A stretch of DNA of 64,000 nt from Maea johnstoni (GCA_963942565.1 OZ012700.1:32819040-32883039); one strand, 5' to 3'; positions 39,282 through 51,356 are shown, counted from the first letter of the stretch. Notes: generated by a model not told the origin, from the letters alone. Numbers and translations: made by a program.

Positions 39282-40278
39282 CGTTTGCTATGGAAACACA
39301 ATAACAATCGCTATTGTTCTCTGACAATTGAATCAGGGTCTTAGCCAGGATTTAGAAAGCTGGGTGTCCAAAACAATAACATGTGTCATAGTCATTTGTC
39401 AAAGTTTATTCATGATAGGTATTTTTAAGACAGCATCATGAAAATTCCCCAATTGAAACTCGGCTCCACACAGACAGATAGCCTTAATGACTAATGTGGC
39501 TTGTAGTCAATTTCACTTTAAAATGTTGTGAGAGTTCAAAATTTCAATATTAGCTATAGTAACAATAAAAACAGTTACAATAATAATAGAAATAATAAAA
39601 ATGATAATAGTAATTATGAAGATATTATTATTATTTGCATTTGCATTTGCTTCATATTTTAGTCTCCATCATGAACAGCAGTGTTCTCACGTAGAACAAG
39701 TAATCAGGTCACCTTATTACTCAGCATGCAAGTTTTAGTTTCGCTTTGCCACTCACATGACTTACATATAGAAATGAAAACCAACTAAATCGCTTCGGCC
39801 CTTAAGGTATTATGATACTCTATACAAACTAAAATAATTTATTACAATTTACCTGACACCACAGGAAAAATTTAAAAGAAATTGATTTCTATTCAATATG
39901 TAACAATTATGATTATACAGATTTTATAAATAGTATCCTAAGAGTTTTGTATTTTTGGCAACAGCGATTTTTCATATTCATTGAATTTGAGGTTTTGACA
40001 CGTTTTCAGAAATAATGTGTGATAATTGTGTTAAAATTGGGTGCCCTTGCTCAACAACATCTTATATAAGGATGGGCATATACGATAACAACTGAGTAAC
40101 TCTTTTCTAACATTTTCATGAAAATCCCATTTCACAAACTTCAACCATCTGTGGTTCGAAAACTAACACGATGACCTATCATTTTCTTTATGTCTTCTTA
40201 TCAAGAGCATTGTGTAGACAAATTCCTTGATTTTGCCCAATAATTCCTATATAGCAGCAGAAAAATAATTTCAACAAG
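39282..40278. other. Non-coding unit B sequence
   Basis: Counterpart of 16556-17620, with small deletions near 39836 and 39860. No gene is supported. Confidence 0.55.
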
Positions 40279-40700
40279 GCATTTAGTTACTGGCCAATCT
40301 ATCATTTGCTATATTCCATAGCAATATGCACAATGCAAGCTACCAGTCTGCCCCTTCAGCACAAAAACAGTGCTGCCATCTGGTGATAGCTCCCGACGTG
40401 TTTTCTTACCCTAGAGATTTCAACAAGAAAAATGCATTGACAATCTGATACGACTTACTACTAAAGTTGAGGAGAAATTTGTCCGAGTAGGTAGGAAGTT
40501 AGCCAGACTGGCGTACAAACTTCATACCCAATGCAGCATTTGGACAGCTGACAAGATAAGGATATTATATATATGGTATATATGTCTGTAGACAGCTACA
40601 AAGCCTAGCATCCAGGCCATACTTATGTCATCCCTTGTGGATGGACAACACCTCGGTATGCTGGTATAGGTGTTTGCTGAATGTACAACTTCCTTGTGTG
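40279..40700 (+). repeat. Diverged second copy of the 5.4-5.8 kb sequence
   Basis: From TTTAGTTACTGGCCAA it follows 5395-5790 and 28537-28935, sharing CTGCCCCTTCAGCACAAAA and CTGATACGACTTACTACTAA. It is clearly less similar than those two are to each other. Unit A has no copy at the matching place (about 17620). It is a dispersed repeat or an older translocated piece. Confidence 0.75.
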
Positions 40701-40747
40701 TTAACTGTATGAAATGAATAGCAAAATGTCAGCCACATGTCCTTAAG

Positions 40748-41100
40748 ATGATGGGTACCATTGCAGGCCAGTTAAAAGCCCTGTCCCAAAACACACCTCA
40801 AAGCAGCATAATCCTATAACTAGGTGTATCTCCAGGTTCCTGATTGTTATCAGGTAGAGAATATCATCGCCACCTGTCATTATTCAATCCATATTCTGTT
40901 TTATTTCAAAATTTACAACTTTTTTTTCAAATGACATATTCTCATTAATTACGCAGGTGATGGTTACTGCAGGTTCAGAGTTACTTTAGGGATATCATTG
41001 ACTATGCCCAATAAAAAGTATTTTTTTGATTTTTTACTGCTGAAGATTTTTACAGACCATAACGTTGAAAATTTTAGTGTAGTGGAGGAAATATCTATTT
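40748..41100 (+). repeat. Dispersed ~250-bp repeat plus half of a foldback element
   Basis: 40748-41000 is a copy of the repeat at 45795-46043 and the reverse of 17641-17892. It is followed by GACTATGCCCAATAAAAAG to about 41088, the left half of the foldback element that is whole at 46046-46411. Confidence 0.7.
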
Positions 41101-41143
41101 TTCCCGAACCGTTACAGGAAACAAACAACATTTTTTTCTAGGC

Positions 41144-42923
41144 CTAAGGTATTTTAATGATACTGTTACCATTACTTTATTGCATTATAGCTTTTGTTGT
41201 GTCACCACTCGCCAATCAATTTCATCCTCCGTCAGATGTGATGAAATGTGTTGAAAGAAAAAATGTATAGATTTGTTATTTGTCATTTCATTTCCATGTT
41301 GAAGCTTACTTTTTTTAAGTCAGCATCGTGAAAATTCCCCAATTGAAACAGGGTTCAGCACAAATAGATAGCCTTATTGACTTATGTGGCTTCCAGTGAT
41401 CCAGTCAATTTTACTTTAATAGTATGCGAGAGCTCAGTTTCAATATTAACTATAGTAAAAATAAACAAATAGATATTATAACAAAGATAACAGTAATTAT
41501 GAAGATAATTATCATTATTTGTTTATTATTATTACCATCATTTTTATTATCATTGTTATTATCATTATCATTATTATTATCATTATTATTATCATAATGA
41601 TAATATTGATGATTATAACAACAACCATAATAGTTATAACAAAAGTAACAATATCATGAATAATAATGATGATGATAATAAATGTTAGAAAACAGCACTA
41701 AGGGCCACTGATTTAAGTTAAATCAGACAAAAGCACTGAGGTAAAAGTAGCATAGTCTTAGCTAGCAGGGCGTATGGGCGTCTTTTGGACACCAAAACCC
41801 TCAAAAAGCACTCCTCATGACACCCACATTTCTTTGCAAGCAATTTCTTAAAATGTCCTTTTCATATATATATAATTGAATTTTTCCAATATCAATCCCT
41901 TGAAATTTTTTAAGGAAATGCCTTATTTCAACAAATAAATACATGTTTGTGGTTGTTATCTGAATATATTGTGGTTTCTCTTGAAAAAAAGGATGCCCTA
42001 AAATTTTACAATGGGCTATTTTGGGCACTCAGTTTCTAAATCCTGACTAAGAACCTGAAAAGTAGTCTGCCGATATCGAAGAAAAAAGTAAATAATCCTC
42101 AAGAATATACTGGGCGAGGTAGTAACTGTGTAAAAGTTAAAGAACTATGCAAGGTACTTAATCATTTCCTCCACCACTTACAACTGGCTAGTTACGAATC
42201 AGCCACAATATGGCATAAATGTGACGAAAAACAAAATTCCAAATTCCATCATGAACAGCAATGTTCCCACGTACAACAGGTTATCAGGTCACCTTATTAC
42301 TCAGCAACCAACTTTTAGTTTCACTTTGCCACTCACGAGACCTACATAGAGAAATGAACACCAACTAAACTCTAGCCTGGTTCTCAGGCTGTATTAGGTA
42401 TAATGCCCCCACCACTGTAGTACTAAGTAGGTTTGATGTCTCTCTCAAACTATAGATGGCAGCACTGATTTCATGTGTTGCAGCTGATAATACAGAACAG
42501 TTCTTATAGTACAGAATCAAGTGCGTCCCCCTTGAGGATTTATTCAGAACTAAAGCTGGAGTGAAATCAACTCAGGTCATCAGTGAAAGAGACAGATATC
42601 ACAGACTTGTATCAAGTCTACTAAACCCCTGCGTTCCTTAAGGTCTGACCTCTGTATTTTGATAGTCTTAGATATTGTGAACTATCAAAATGAGTTGTTT
42701 GTTTCATCAAAATATGTTTTATGGTGAACCTTATCTTAAATAAGTCCTTTCATGGTAGTTATTTTTTCTTTCCTTTACGTTGAAGTTGTAAATATGTAAC
42801 AAAGTCCATCCCAATAACCAATTTGTGTCTGTAGCAGCCATAATCTCCTGACTTTTTTGGTGATAGAAATAATGACAATGATAATCGTAATTATGAAGAT
42901 GATAATTATTAGTATTGCTATTG

Positions 42924-42957
<34 letters not shown>

Positions 42958-43789
42958 CACTTTTATTAACAAAAGTAATAATACTTATGATATTACAAAA
43001 ATAATGATTATAATAACAAATGTTAGAAAATAGTGCTATGAGGGCCGCTGATTTAAGTTAAATCAGACAATGGCACTGAGGTAAAAGTGGCATAGTCTAG
43101 GCCTATGGGTGCCTTTTGGACACCTAAACTGTCAAAAAGCACATTTTCTCAAAATGTCCTTTTCATACATGTTATTGAATTTTTCTCACCCCTATATCAA
43201 TCCCGACATATAATGCCTAATTTCAATGAGTGAATACATGTTTGTGGTTGTAATCTGAGTATATTGTGGTTCCCCTTGAAAAAAAGGACGCCCAAAAAAT
43301 TTTAATGGGCAAATTTTGGCAGCCAGTTTCTAAACCCTGGCTAAGACCCTGCAAAGTAGTAAACTTGGTACAAGTTTGCTTCATATTTTAGTCTCCATCA
43401 TGAACAGCTGTGTTCTCACGTTCAACAAGTACTTAAACAAGTCACCTTATTACTCAGCTTGCAAGTTTCAGTTTCGCTTTGCCACTCTCATGATTTACAT
43501 ATAGCATGATAACCAACTAAACCCCAGCGTTATCATTTTGGTGATACGTCTCTCACAAATGCAATGTTTAGAAAATATTTGAAGGAAAGTTGTTTAATAA
43601 AACTCTACTACTCTTCAAATAGTTTCAGAATTAATGTTTCATTCAGCAGTTATATTTAAAATTATGACAGGTCCAGACGACACTTGCCACTTAGGTCGCC
43701 TAGCACTAATGGGCTAAATACTAGACTTATAAGAATAGCGTTGCACTACTGAGAAATATTGAGCTAGGTGACAGTCAAGTATTACAGTC
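41144..43789. other. Non-coding upstream region of the unit B TRIM pseudogene
   Basis: Counterpart of 19983-22824 without the 220-bp MITE. It contains ATT/ATC-rich runs at about 41440-41690 and 42860-42970, and decayed GTCTTAGC-family copies (about 41757-42056 and 43090-43350). No gene is supported. Ile-rich ORFs on the ATT tracts are artefacts. Confidence 0.55.
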
Positions 43790-45748
43790 ATGGCAACCGA
43801 AGGGAGTTCACTACATCATCTGGTAGAATGTTCGCTGTGCAAGGGCGAAAACAAGCAGCCGAGGCGTTTACCCTGTGGTCATAGTTTCTGTGAGGACTGC
43901 CTGCATCAATATGCCAAAAGGAATTCCCAACCAGGAGGAAAATTTCAGCTGTCCACGCTGTGGACAAGAAATTGACATTCCTGAGGAGGGCGTGTCTGGA
44001 TTTCCTCAAAACATCGACTTAAACCATCTTAAAAAAATAATTAGGGCTAAAATCAGCAGCGATGCTTCACAGGGGGGTGCCACCAGCGGAAAGGAAAATC
44101 CTTTACTGGAAATTATATCCTGTAAGAAGCACCCAACCAAAATCTTAGCCATGTACTGTGAAAGGTGCAAGGAGGCTACTGTACACTGCCTTAATGGTCC
44201 GTGCTAAAATAGTACGGATCTTTTAAAATAAGAAAAAATCCGTTTTTTAATAGTCCGGATTCGACCCCCACCTGCCGCGCCATCTATCTATCATAACGCA
44301 AACTAGATTTTGGCAAGTGAACGGTGATAATAGAGCTGATAATAGATGGATCAAATTCAGACAAGTTCTAGTAGTGGGGGGGCTTTTTGACAGGGATATT
44401 GCAGTTAAAATGTTCACTGCCACCCCAGATGATGCCTGCCAGGTGAGAGCTTGAGGGAGAAAATGAGTACAATGAGCTAATTGCAACCAGGTGAGACAAA
44501 GGAATGAATGTTACAAACATTTGTCAAGGGCCGCTGCTCAGGAAGCACTCAAACAAAGGAATGGGGAAAGGATGTGTTAAAATGGCCAAAAACGATCTGA
44601 AATATCTCATTTTGCTATATTAGCAATGTTAAAGGGTTATAAAAGGCGTCAAAGAGTTAATTTTGCGTATATGACGACTGTAAAGGGGATGTATAGTGGC
44701 GCCACCTATTGACTGACATGGAAACTATTGGACAAACGTATCTCCCCTTCTTTACCTTTTTGTCCGTTTTTAAACATTCCGGATTCTTCCAAACGGAAAA
44801 ATCCACAATTTTTTAACACTCAGACTATTAAGGCACTGTTCAGTATCTGTACAAAATGTGTGGGTAATCATAACAGGCACGGTGTTATCAATCTTGACAC
44901 AAAGGGAGCTCATGACAAGACCTCCCTCGCCAAAACTAGAGAGTTAATAAAACTTATGCGTCTACGCCAGGACAATAGGATTGATGCTTGTGTCAACAAG
45001 AGGGTGGAAATAAAGAATGCAGCTGATAGGGTGAAGGCAGAAGTTAATGAGCAGTATGATGAACTTTGCAAAGTACTGCTCAGGGTCCGTGAAGAACGTA
45101 CCGCTGACATAATGAAGCAATGTACTGCAAGGGATGCACTGCTTGACTCAACGATAGAAGAGGGTGCTGCACTGTCTGCAAGACTGACAAGCTGTATAGA
45201 AAAGCATGATGAGCTGCTAAAGAGTGACAACACCCTGAGTGTCATGGAAGAGAAACCGACCTGGAGCCTGTGATTGAAGAGCTGACCAATATCAACATTG
45301 ATACTGGATTCGAGGAAACAATTCAGTGGACCTTCACTCCTGGAAAACTAGACGTTAAAGCCATTGAGCAGATGTTTGGGAAACTGAAGACAGCATTTAA
45401 AAAATGTGCTCCTAGCACAACATCAACAGTCCCTGAAAAGATGCCTCTTCTCAAGCACTTAATTGAGGGTCCAGGAGCTGTGAGAGATGTAACTGTGTGT
45501 GAAGATGGAAGTATCATCGCCGCATTGGATGGAATTGACAGCTTGTATATGTACTCAGGAAATGGTGAACACACAGGTACAATTTGTCCAAATACTAATC
45601 CATGCGGTGTTAATGAGCTGCCAGATGGTAATATAGCCATCAGTTGCCCTGCAGATGAAGCCATCAGGGTCTACAGTAGAAGTGGGACTCATGTCAACAC
45701 GATGACTGAAGGTCAAGGAAGTACCTCTGGGATAGCTCTGAGCCCCAG
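43790..45748 (+). pseudogene. TRIM-NHL pseudogene, unit B
   Basis: A copy of the gene at 22825. The RING start is kept (MATEGSSLHHLVECSLCKG, with CGHSFCEDC). An extra base at about 43945 shifts the frame just before the last RING cysteines. A 665-bp MITE interrupts the B-box at 44179. A one-base loss near 45254 shifts the frame again in the coiled coil. Homology ends at about residue 430 of 599, so the last propeller blades are gone. The +1 shift is shared with the copy at 58891, so it predates the inverted duplication. Amino-acid changes such as GQEID for GNETA separate this lineage from the intact gene. Confidence 0.9.
44179..44843. mobile_element. TA-flanked MITE inserted in the TRIM pseudogene
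   Basis: Comparison with the intact gene (GAGGCTATCTGT at 23206) gives exact boundaries. TA flanks both sides (44177-44178 and 44844-44845). The ends are CTGTACACTGCCTTAATGG and CTGAACAGTGCCTTAATAG when both are read inwards. It is 665 bp and non-coding. Sub-terminal TCCGTTTTTTAA and CCGGATTC motifs also recur in inverted form. A TA duplication suits Tc1/mariner-like non-autonomous elements. The inverted arm carries the same insertion at 58268-58888, without its far end. Confidence 0.9.
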
Positions 45749-45794
45749 ATCTTACGGTCCGACTTTATCCAGACCTGGCAGGAGCAGAGTTAAG

Positions 45795-46043
45795 GTGATG
45801 GGTACCATTGCAAGCCAGTTAAAAGCCCTGTCCCAAAACACACCTCAAAGCAGCATAATCCTATAACTAGGTGTATCTCCAGGTTCCTGAGTGTTATCAG
45901 GTAGAGAATATCATCGCCACCTGTCGTTATTCAATCCATATTCTGTTTTATTTCATAATTTACAACTTTTTTTCAAATGACATATTCTCATTAATTACGC
46001 AGGTGATGGTTACTGCAGGTTCAGAGTTACTTTAGGGATATCA
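45795..46043 (+). repeat. Dispersed ~250-bp repeat
   Basis: A near copy of 40748-41000 and the inverse of 17641-17892, starting GATGGGTACCATTGCAAGCC. It follows the point where TRIM homology stops. The roughly 45 bp between (45749-45794) is of unknown origin. Confidence 0.75.
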
Positions 46044-46045
46044 TT

Positions 46046-46411
46046 GACTATGCCCAATAAAAAGTATTTTTTTGATTTTTTACCCCTGAAGATTTTTACA
46101 GGCCATAACATTGAAAATTCTAGTGAGAAATCTCGTGTGTGGAGGCATGGGAACCCCTTTGATAGTAATGGACATACCTCGCTGATCACTCCTGAGCACT
46201 CAAAACAAAAGAGAGTTGCACAAAGATACACATCGACGATCTCAAGACAATGGGTTGTGGTCAGGATGCTATAAATAGGTGCTAGCTATGAGCACGTGAG
46301 GTCACCAAGTGAAGTTGGTGTGGAGATTTCTAACTAAAATTTTCAACGTTATGGTCTGTAAAAATCTTCAGGGGTAAAAAATCAAAAAAATACTTTTTAT
46401 TGGGCATAGTC
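46046..46411. mobile_element. 366-bp foldback element
   Basis: GACTATGCCCAATAAAAAG at the left and CTTTTTATTGGGCATAGTC at the right are exact reverse complements, and the pairing continues about 95 bp inwards through TGAAGATTTTTACAG. The core (46140-46315) is single-copy here. A left half alone is present at about 41003-41088. No clear target duplication. Confidence 0.75.
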
Positions 46412-47489
46412 ATATGGAAAATGTGGTTTCTTCCGTCCTGGAAGAAATAGGTTTCTTCCATTTCTTCTACTCCTTTTCGTAGAATTTGTTCATTAATGAA
46501 AAGGAATAGTATGAGACCAAATAAGCAGCATTCCGCTTTGCCAGAGGGATTAGTTGAACTTATGATACAGCTTCACTCTGCTTGTGCATCATCTGGATCC
46601 ATTTACTGAGTCTTTCCATCATTTGGACACATAGCATCCACAACAAGATCCGCAACAGTCTCAGGGTAGAAAAAGCAGCCAAACTTGTCTTCTGCTCTAT
46701 AGGACGTTAAGGGGAAAGGAGGATCTGGACTATAAGTTACCCCCATATAGGTCAAGTGCAAATGTTGGGCCCCTAATTGTGTAGTTAATCCCTTTGTTCA
46801 AAATTGCTATTAGAAAGGAACTGACTGCATAGTTCAATGCTTCTTTTCAACATCCATAGTTTGTGTGAACTCTGTGTATATAATGGAACAGCAACCTGGG
46901 TATGAAACTAATCCAATTGTAATTAGTGTCTGTGCTCAAGTTATAAAGAAAGATTAAGTCATTAGACAGAGATAGCTGAACAGTGATCAGCTCAATCAAC
47001 ATATTAGCATCAGGAGTGCACAAATGGTGTGGAAACCTAGAACATTGCTTATTGTATAAGAACTAACCAAGAAAAGTGTTTGCTAAACACAAGAGTAAGA
47101 ATAACTCACTTTTGCACCCGTTTGCGTATGGTCAACTATTAGCGAGCGAAGCTCGAAAGGCCGCAGGCCTTTCGCGAAGCCTCGCAATCCGTCAATTGAG
47201 CGTGTGTGTATATGAGTGTATATGGCGTCACTATCACTATAAGAAATACATACACGGACCCAGAAAGTTGTCACCGTCCCACGTGCGGGACAACAATATC
47301 GTCCAACGTGCGAGGCAACGTGCGGACCACTTCCGTTCTGGAGGAATCTTGAGTAGGTTAAGTAACGACCGATTCCATTGGTCGACAATGACGTAATGTG
47401 CAGTACAACAATACCAAACACTTACATTTCATCCCATTGGATGGAATGCATGAATGCACGTGCGTGAAAGAAAGTGGCCGCTTCTACAT
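46412..47489. other. Arm sequence without a recognised gene
   Basis: No gene is supported. At 47141-47190 lie GCGAGCGAAGCTCG and a perfect 9-bp stem CGAAAGGCC/GGCCTTTCG. In the other arm (about 57515) half of this stem is lost. The ORFs at 47076-47421 differ between the arms only by this indel and a few bases. They show no domain. Confidence 0.5.
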
Positions 47490-48020
47490 GTATATCCACG
47501 TTAAAACTTAATTTCTCGCCCGTCCGTGGCTCAATTCTAATGCAGTTTAGAACCGCCTGAATTCATTCTACTGACCATTGCGGTTTAGATCGATAGAACC
47601 GCCAGAATTCATTGTACTGGCCATTGAATTCTCGTCAAAATCAGTTGCGAAATATGAATGCAATTCAATTCTAATGCAGTTTAGAACCGCCTGAATTCAT
47701 TCTACTGACCATTGCAGTTTAGATCGATAGAACCGCCAGAATTCATTGTACTGGCCATTGAATTCCCGTCAAAATCAGTTGCGAAATATGAATGAAAGTG
47801 GCTGCTACTACATGTATATCCACGTTAAAACTGAATTTCTCGCCCGTCCGTGGCTCAATTCTCGGCTCGCTTCCTGGCCATACCACGCCGTGGCCGCTAC
47901 TATATCCAAGTTAAAACTGAATTTCTCGCCTGTCCGTGGGTCAATTTTAATGCGGTTTAGATCGATAGAACCGCCAGAATTCATTCTACTGGCCATTGCA
48001 TTCTCGTCAAAATCAGCTGC
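47490..48020. repeat. Satellite-related repeats with GCGGTTTAGATCGATAGAACCGCC core
   Basis: TCAATTCTAATGCAGTTTAG starts at 47531 and again at 47665, a direct repeat of 134 bp. Further partial units begin near 47850 and 47940. The motifs GCGGTTTAGATCG, AGAACCGCC and CGTCAAAATCAG match those of the central satellite at 51774-53250, so these are the same family with a different unit length. The same array lies inverted at about 56690-57170. Confidence 0.8.
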
Positions 48021-48204
48021 GAAATATAAATTTTAAGACAGTTTAAAATCGTAATGTTTTGTATGCCATTAATTTACGGTCAATCAATGCTGTATTTTGG
48101 TCAGAAGTAAAAAAAAAAATGATCATCCAAAGCTTCGCTCGCTTCCTGGCCATGCCAGCGTCATATTAGGACTGAGCATGTATAGGGTCAAAATAGACAT
48201 AAGA

Positions 48205-48265
48205 AAAAGCGGGCGTTTTCGATGCGGGCGTTTTCGCACAATGTACGTACATTGTACGTACAGTG
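48205..48265. repeat. Tandem GCGGGCGTTTTCG and GTACGTACATT pairs
   Basis: GCGGGCGTTTTCG occurs twice in tandem, followed by GTACGTACATTGTACGTAC, which is palindromic. Present in both arms. Function unknown. Confidence 0.7.
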
Positions 48266-48277
48266 CCCGCTGGGATC

Positions 48278-49050
48278 TAGTGCAAGTGGCACTCAACAAT
48301 TACCATACAAGCCTTAGCCTGAAGGTAAAAAATTCCTAGTCCAATGAATTAGCCTCCTTGCTGATATGTCTTATTGCTGTTGGTCCTATGTCCAGCTACG
48401 GAAACGTTAAAGGGGGTGACATATCAAATCTTGACAGAAAGGTCGAGCCACCGATGCGTTTATTTTAAATGAACTAAAAATTTCCCTGATGCAGTGAGCG
48501 ATAATTGAGAATATGCACCAAAACAAAACACCTCCAGTCCGCAAACTTCATGTGTAGTGCTTCAACTCTACTGAATATGAACTTAAAATATGACCAAACA
48601 TCGTATACAATTCTTTCAATCGTACCAACATTACTTCCAATACTAGTCAAAAGTTAGACGATAAAGTAACTCACCTAGGTTCGTCTTAAATATCCGCCGG
48701 CTTTAAATTTAGAGCACGCACATGTGTGAATGACTTACAGCGACATCTATACGTAAATGGAGAAACTATGAATGGAGAAACTAATGTCTTTTTTACATGC
48801 GACTGGACCTGAGAGTAGTAGGGGATGTATTTCTCTGATGCGACTTGAAGCACACTTCAACTCAGTCACGGTGTATAAATACATTCAGTTGGATTAAGTA
48901 GTTGCTCATATAAGATAAATAAAGAGACATTTAGTCTTACCAGAGAAATACATCCCCTGTCTACTCATCTCAGGTCTTACACAAGTAACAGATTGAGATT
49001 GGACGTCCCTGGTTTATATTTTTGAACTTAACGATTGTCTTTGAAAGGAA
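48278..49050. repeat. Diverged paralogue of 12.95-13.8 kb
   Basis: GTGCAAGTGGCACTCAACAA, GAGAATATGCACCAAAACAA and GACTTACAGCGACATCTATA occur in the same order as at 12950-13270 and 35425-35745, but with more substitutions and indels. It carries internally deleted pieces of the 220-bp MITE family (about 48816-48840 and 48948-48977). Confidence 0.8.
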
Positions 49051-49241
49051 AAGGACGGAAATTATCTTAAACTGAAGAAAATGTGTAACAGCAATAGCAG
49101 ATAATGATTCGTTTTGAATTTTTAAAAATTACAACATAAACACAATTCACATCAAGGCCACGTGAAAGGGTATTATATTTATCATTAAGGGATCACTATG
49201 GGACTATTTCATTCATAATAACATTAACCCTTACTTCACAA
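49051..49241. other. Arm sequence, nothing recognised
   Basis: AT-rich non-coding sequence shared by both arms. Inverted partner at about 55530-55735. Confidence 0.5.
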
Positions 49242-49542
49242 CATGGGTGAAGAAAAGAATGGATATGTAGCGAGAGACCTATTACTATATGCCCTATAAT
49301 TAAGTGCTGGACTCATGCCAGGAGTACCAGATAAGCCATCAGCGCGAGGTCACGTGGGAACAAGGACCAATCAGGGCTCTCACATCGATTACATTACTGA
49401 GAAACCTTGTCTCCACCACCAGCTGGGGGTGCACAGAGCACCAATTTTTGGCCTATTAGCGGCTATTAGTTGACACTGGTTGAGGCTAGCATGTTCGGGT
49501 TGACCGGCTGGTTTCGAATCCACTTGTGTTTGGTCATCTAAG
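49242..49542. mobile_element. 301-bp insertion with 8-bp duplication, left arm only
   Basis: CTTCACAA flanks both sides (49234-49241 and 49543-49550). The right arm (about 55520) has a single uninterrupted CTTCACAA, so this is an insertion later than the inverted duplication. The ends (CATGGGTGAAG and TGGTCATCTAAG) are not an inverted pair. Its last ~95 bp match 50031-50132. A GTTTCGAATCC motif resembles a tRNA B box, so a SINE is possible, but the evidence is thin. Confidence 0.75.
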
Positions 49543-50030
49543 CTTCACAATAAGAGACTGTGAGGCTGTCTTGACCATCGCCAAGAAGCATAGCAGGTGA
49601 CCATATATTAGAGAAACCGACAAAGGATTTTCATATCAGAACATGATCCTTAGAAGAATCAAATGTGAATATGTTTATTCAAAATTTGTCACATTCCTAG
49701 CTAATAGTAAAATAATGAGAAGAATCTCATTGTCCAACATGTTTTGCTTCTTTCGAAAGTTTTCTATATATTTGTGAAAAAAAGACAACAACACCTTCTC
49801 ATTTCTAGAAAAAAAAGAAGAATATGGTTATCAAATTTGGCATGAGAAAAAGTGTTTTGATCTTCCCTCCTCATTTCTGAAGTTTTGTAGCAGTCGATCC
49901 ATTATTTTGAGTAGGAGTTCCGTTTGGAATTGCCATACATGTTTGTGTTGTTAAGTTGTTATTTGACCCCTCGAATCTCACACCTTGCTGGGAGGGTACT
50001 TATGTCGAGCGTGACGTATTACCTTGGATG

Positions 50031-50132
50031 CACCAATGTTGGCCTATTAGCGGCTATTAGTTGACACTGGTTGAGGCTAGCATGTTCAGGTTGACCGGCT
50101 GGTTTCGAATCCACTTGTGTTTGTTCATCTAT
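50031..50132. repeat. Second copy of the GGCCTATTAGCGG sequence
   Basis: Shares GGCCTATTAGCGGCTATTAG through GGTTTCGAATCCACTTGTG with 49440-49537. Present in both arms (inverted at about 54945-55045), hence older than the 49242 insertion. Confidence 0.8.
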
Positions 50133-51356
50133 GGTTTTACCGATAAGTTATTTTAGACGCTCCCTACGTGTGCATACTTATGTATGTAATGCCAACATAA
50201 GATAAGGGAGTGAAGGAAAATTGATCAAAAATATAGCACCATTTGCTGTTTCAGAATAATAATGAACATCTTAACTGGGCGAAAATGATTTTCACTCAAA
50301 GAAAACTGCGCGGAAAACAAAGATACATTTGAATATACGTAGGACCAATCTTTTCTGTTAAAAGTGATATATTGCCATGCATGATTTTCCTTAGATATAT
50401 TAAGCAAGTTGTCAAAACGAATGGATGTTTTGATTACGCATATTTGTCACTTATGTAATTGGCAACTTTCATCCATAATGAATATTTTCGACCAAAGCAG
50501 ATCATATATATACAACCTTGCTATTCATGTCAGTTTACATGTTCTTCATCATAATTGAATATATGGATTGCTCCTAAATAGGAATACTTTAGATGTGAAT
50601 TTGAGTAAAATAGAAAAGTGCGTTTTGTCCGAGAAAATGTCTTTCCCGACAAGTAATGAGTACAGCAGTTCAGCCGGCCATTTATAATGACCGGCCCCGG
50701 GTGACCGGCTTACTTGTGACAATTGGTTCACAAGTCTGTCACCAGGTGACACTACCATATAATACGGGCCTTTATATCGACACTGATGTGTGAGTCAATC
50801 AAAAAGCATTGACAATTGTCTGCAACACGTGTTTATTGACATCTATAAAAATTATACGTTATGGAAATATGTAAAGTATTCTCTGAAAATCTGTCGAGGT
50901 CGCGTTTAGCAGCACTTGATATATTTACTCTAAGAAATCTCATTAGCAAGTGTCGTCTGGATACTAAGTATGTGATGCTTTTTTGAAAATAACTTGTAAG
51001 TTACGCATGGATTTACAATCTATTTGAATGTGGGCAGAGTTTTGAGACACATTTCTCAGTGAACTTTTTTCTAAAAGTAGCCTCAAAATATCCATTTTAA
51101 CAGTGAAGCGTTCAATATGGATATTAGTATTTTAACCAATTCATACTTAGGAGTTTGTCTAGAAATTGTCGTCAGGATATATGACAATTTGGATAAGAAC
51201 TTTGGAATTAGATTGATTTTTCAAAGTATTTGAAGCAGAGTTGTAATTAATGATCTGCATAACAATTCTCCTTGGAATATTTTACCCAGATTTTCGTTTA
51301 CCTGTTCGATTTCATGAAGAATGTAAGGCTGCTTTTTACCGCTATGACCATATACA
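50133..51356. other. Arm sequence, diverged paralogue of 14.25-15.35 kb
   Basis: No gene. Shared motifs include TGATCAAAAATATAGCACC-like (14291) and ACAATCTATTTGAATGTGGG (36912). Similarity to unit A and B is much lower than between the two arms. Confidence 0.6.

Noticed and set aside
43788-44009. Minus-strand ORF over the TRIM RING (also 59058-59279)
   Set aside because: Antisense shadow of the pseudogene RING sequence.
44250-44290. tRNA-like B-box (GGGTCGAATCC on the minus strand) inside the MITE
   Set aside because: No A box at suitable spacing and no cloverleaf could be drawn.
44247-44486. ORF inside the MITE (also 58587-58820)
   Set aside because: Non-autonomous element interior with no transposase motif.
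47076-47421. Opposed ~110-codon ORFs near 47.1-47.4 kb as a candidate gene
   Set aside because: No domain. The frame is altered in the other arm by an indel, and the region is repetitive.
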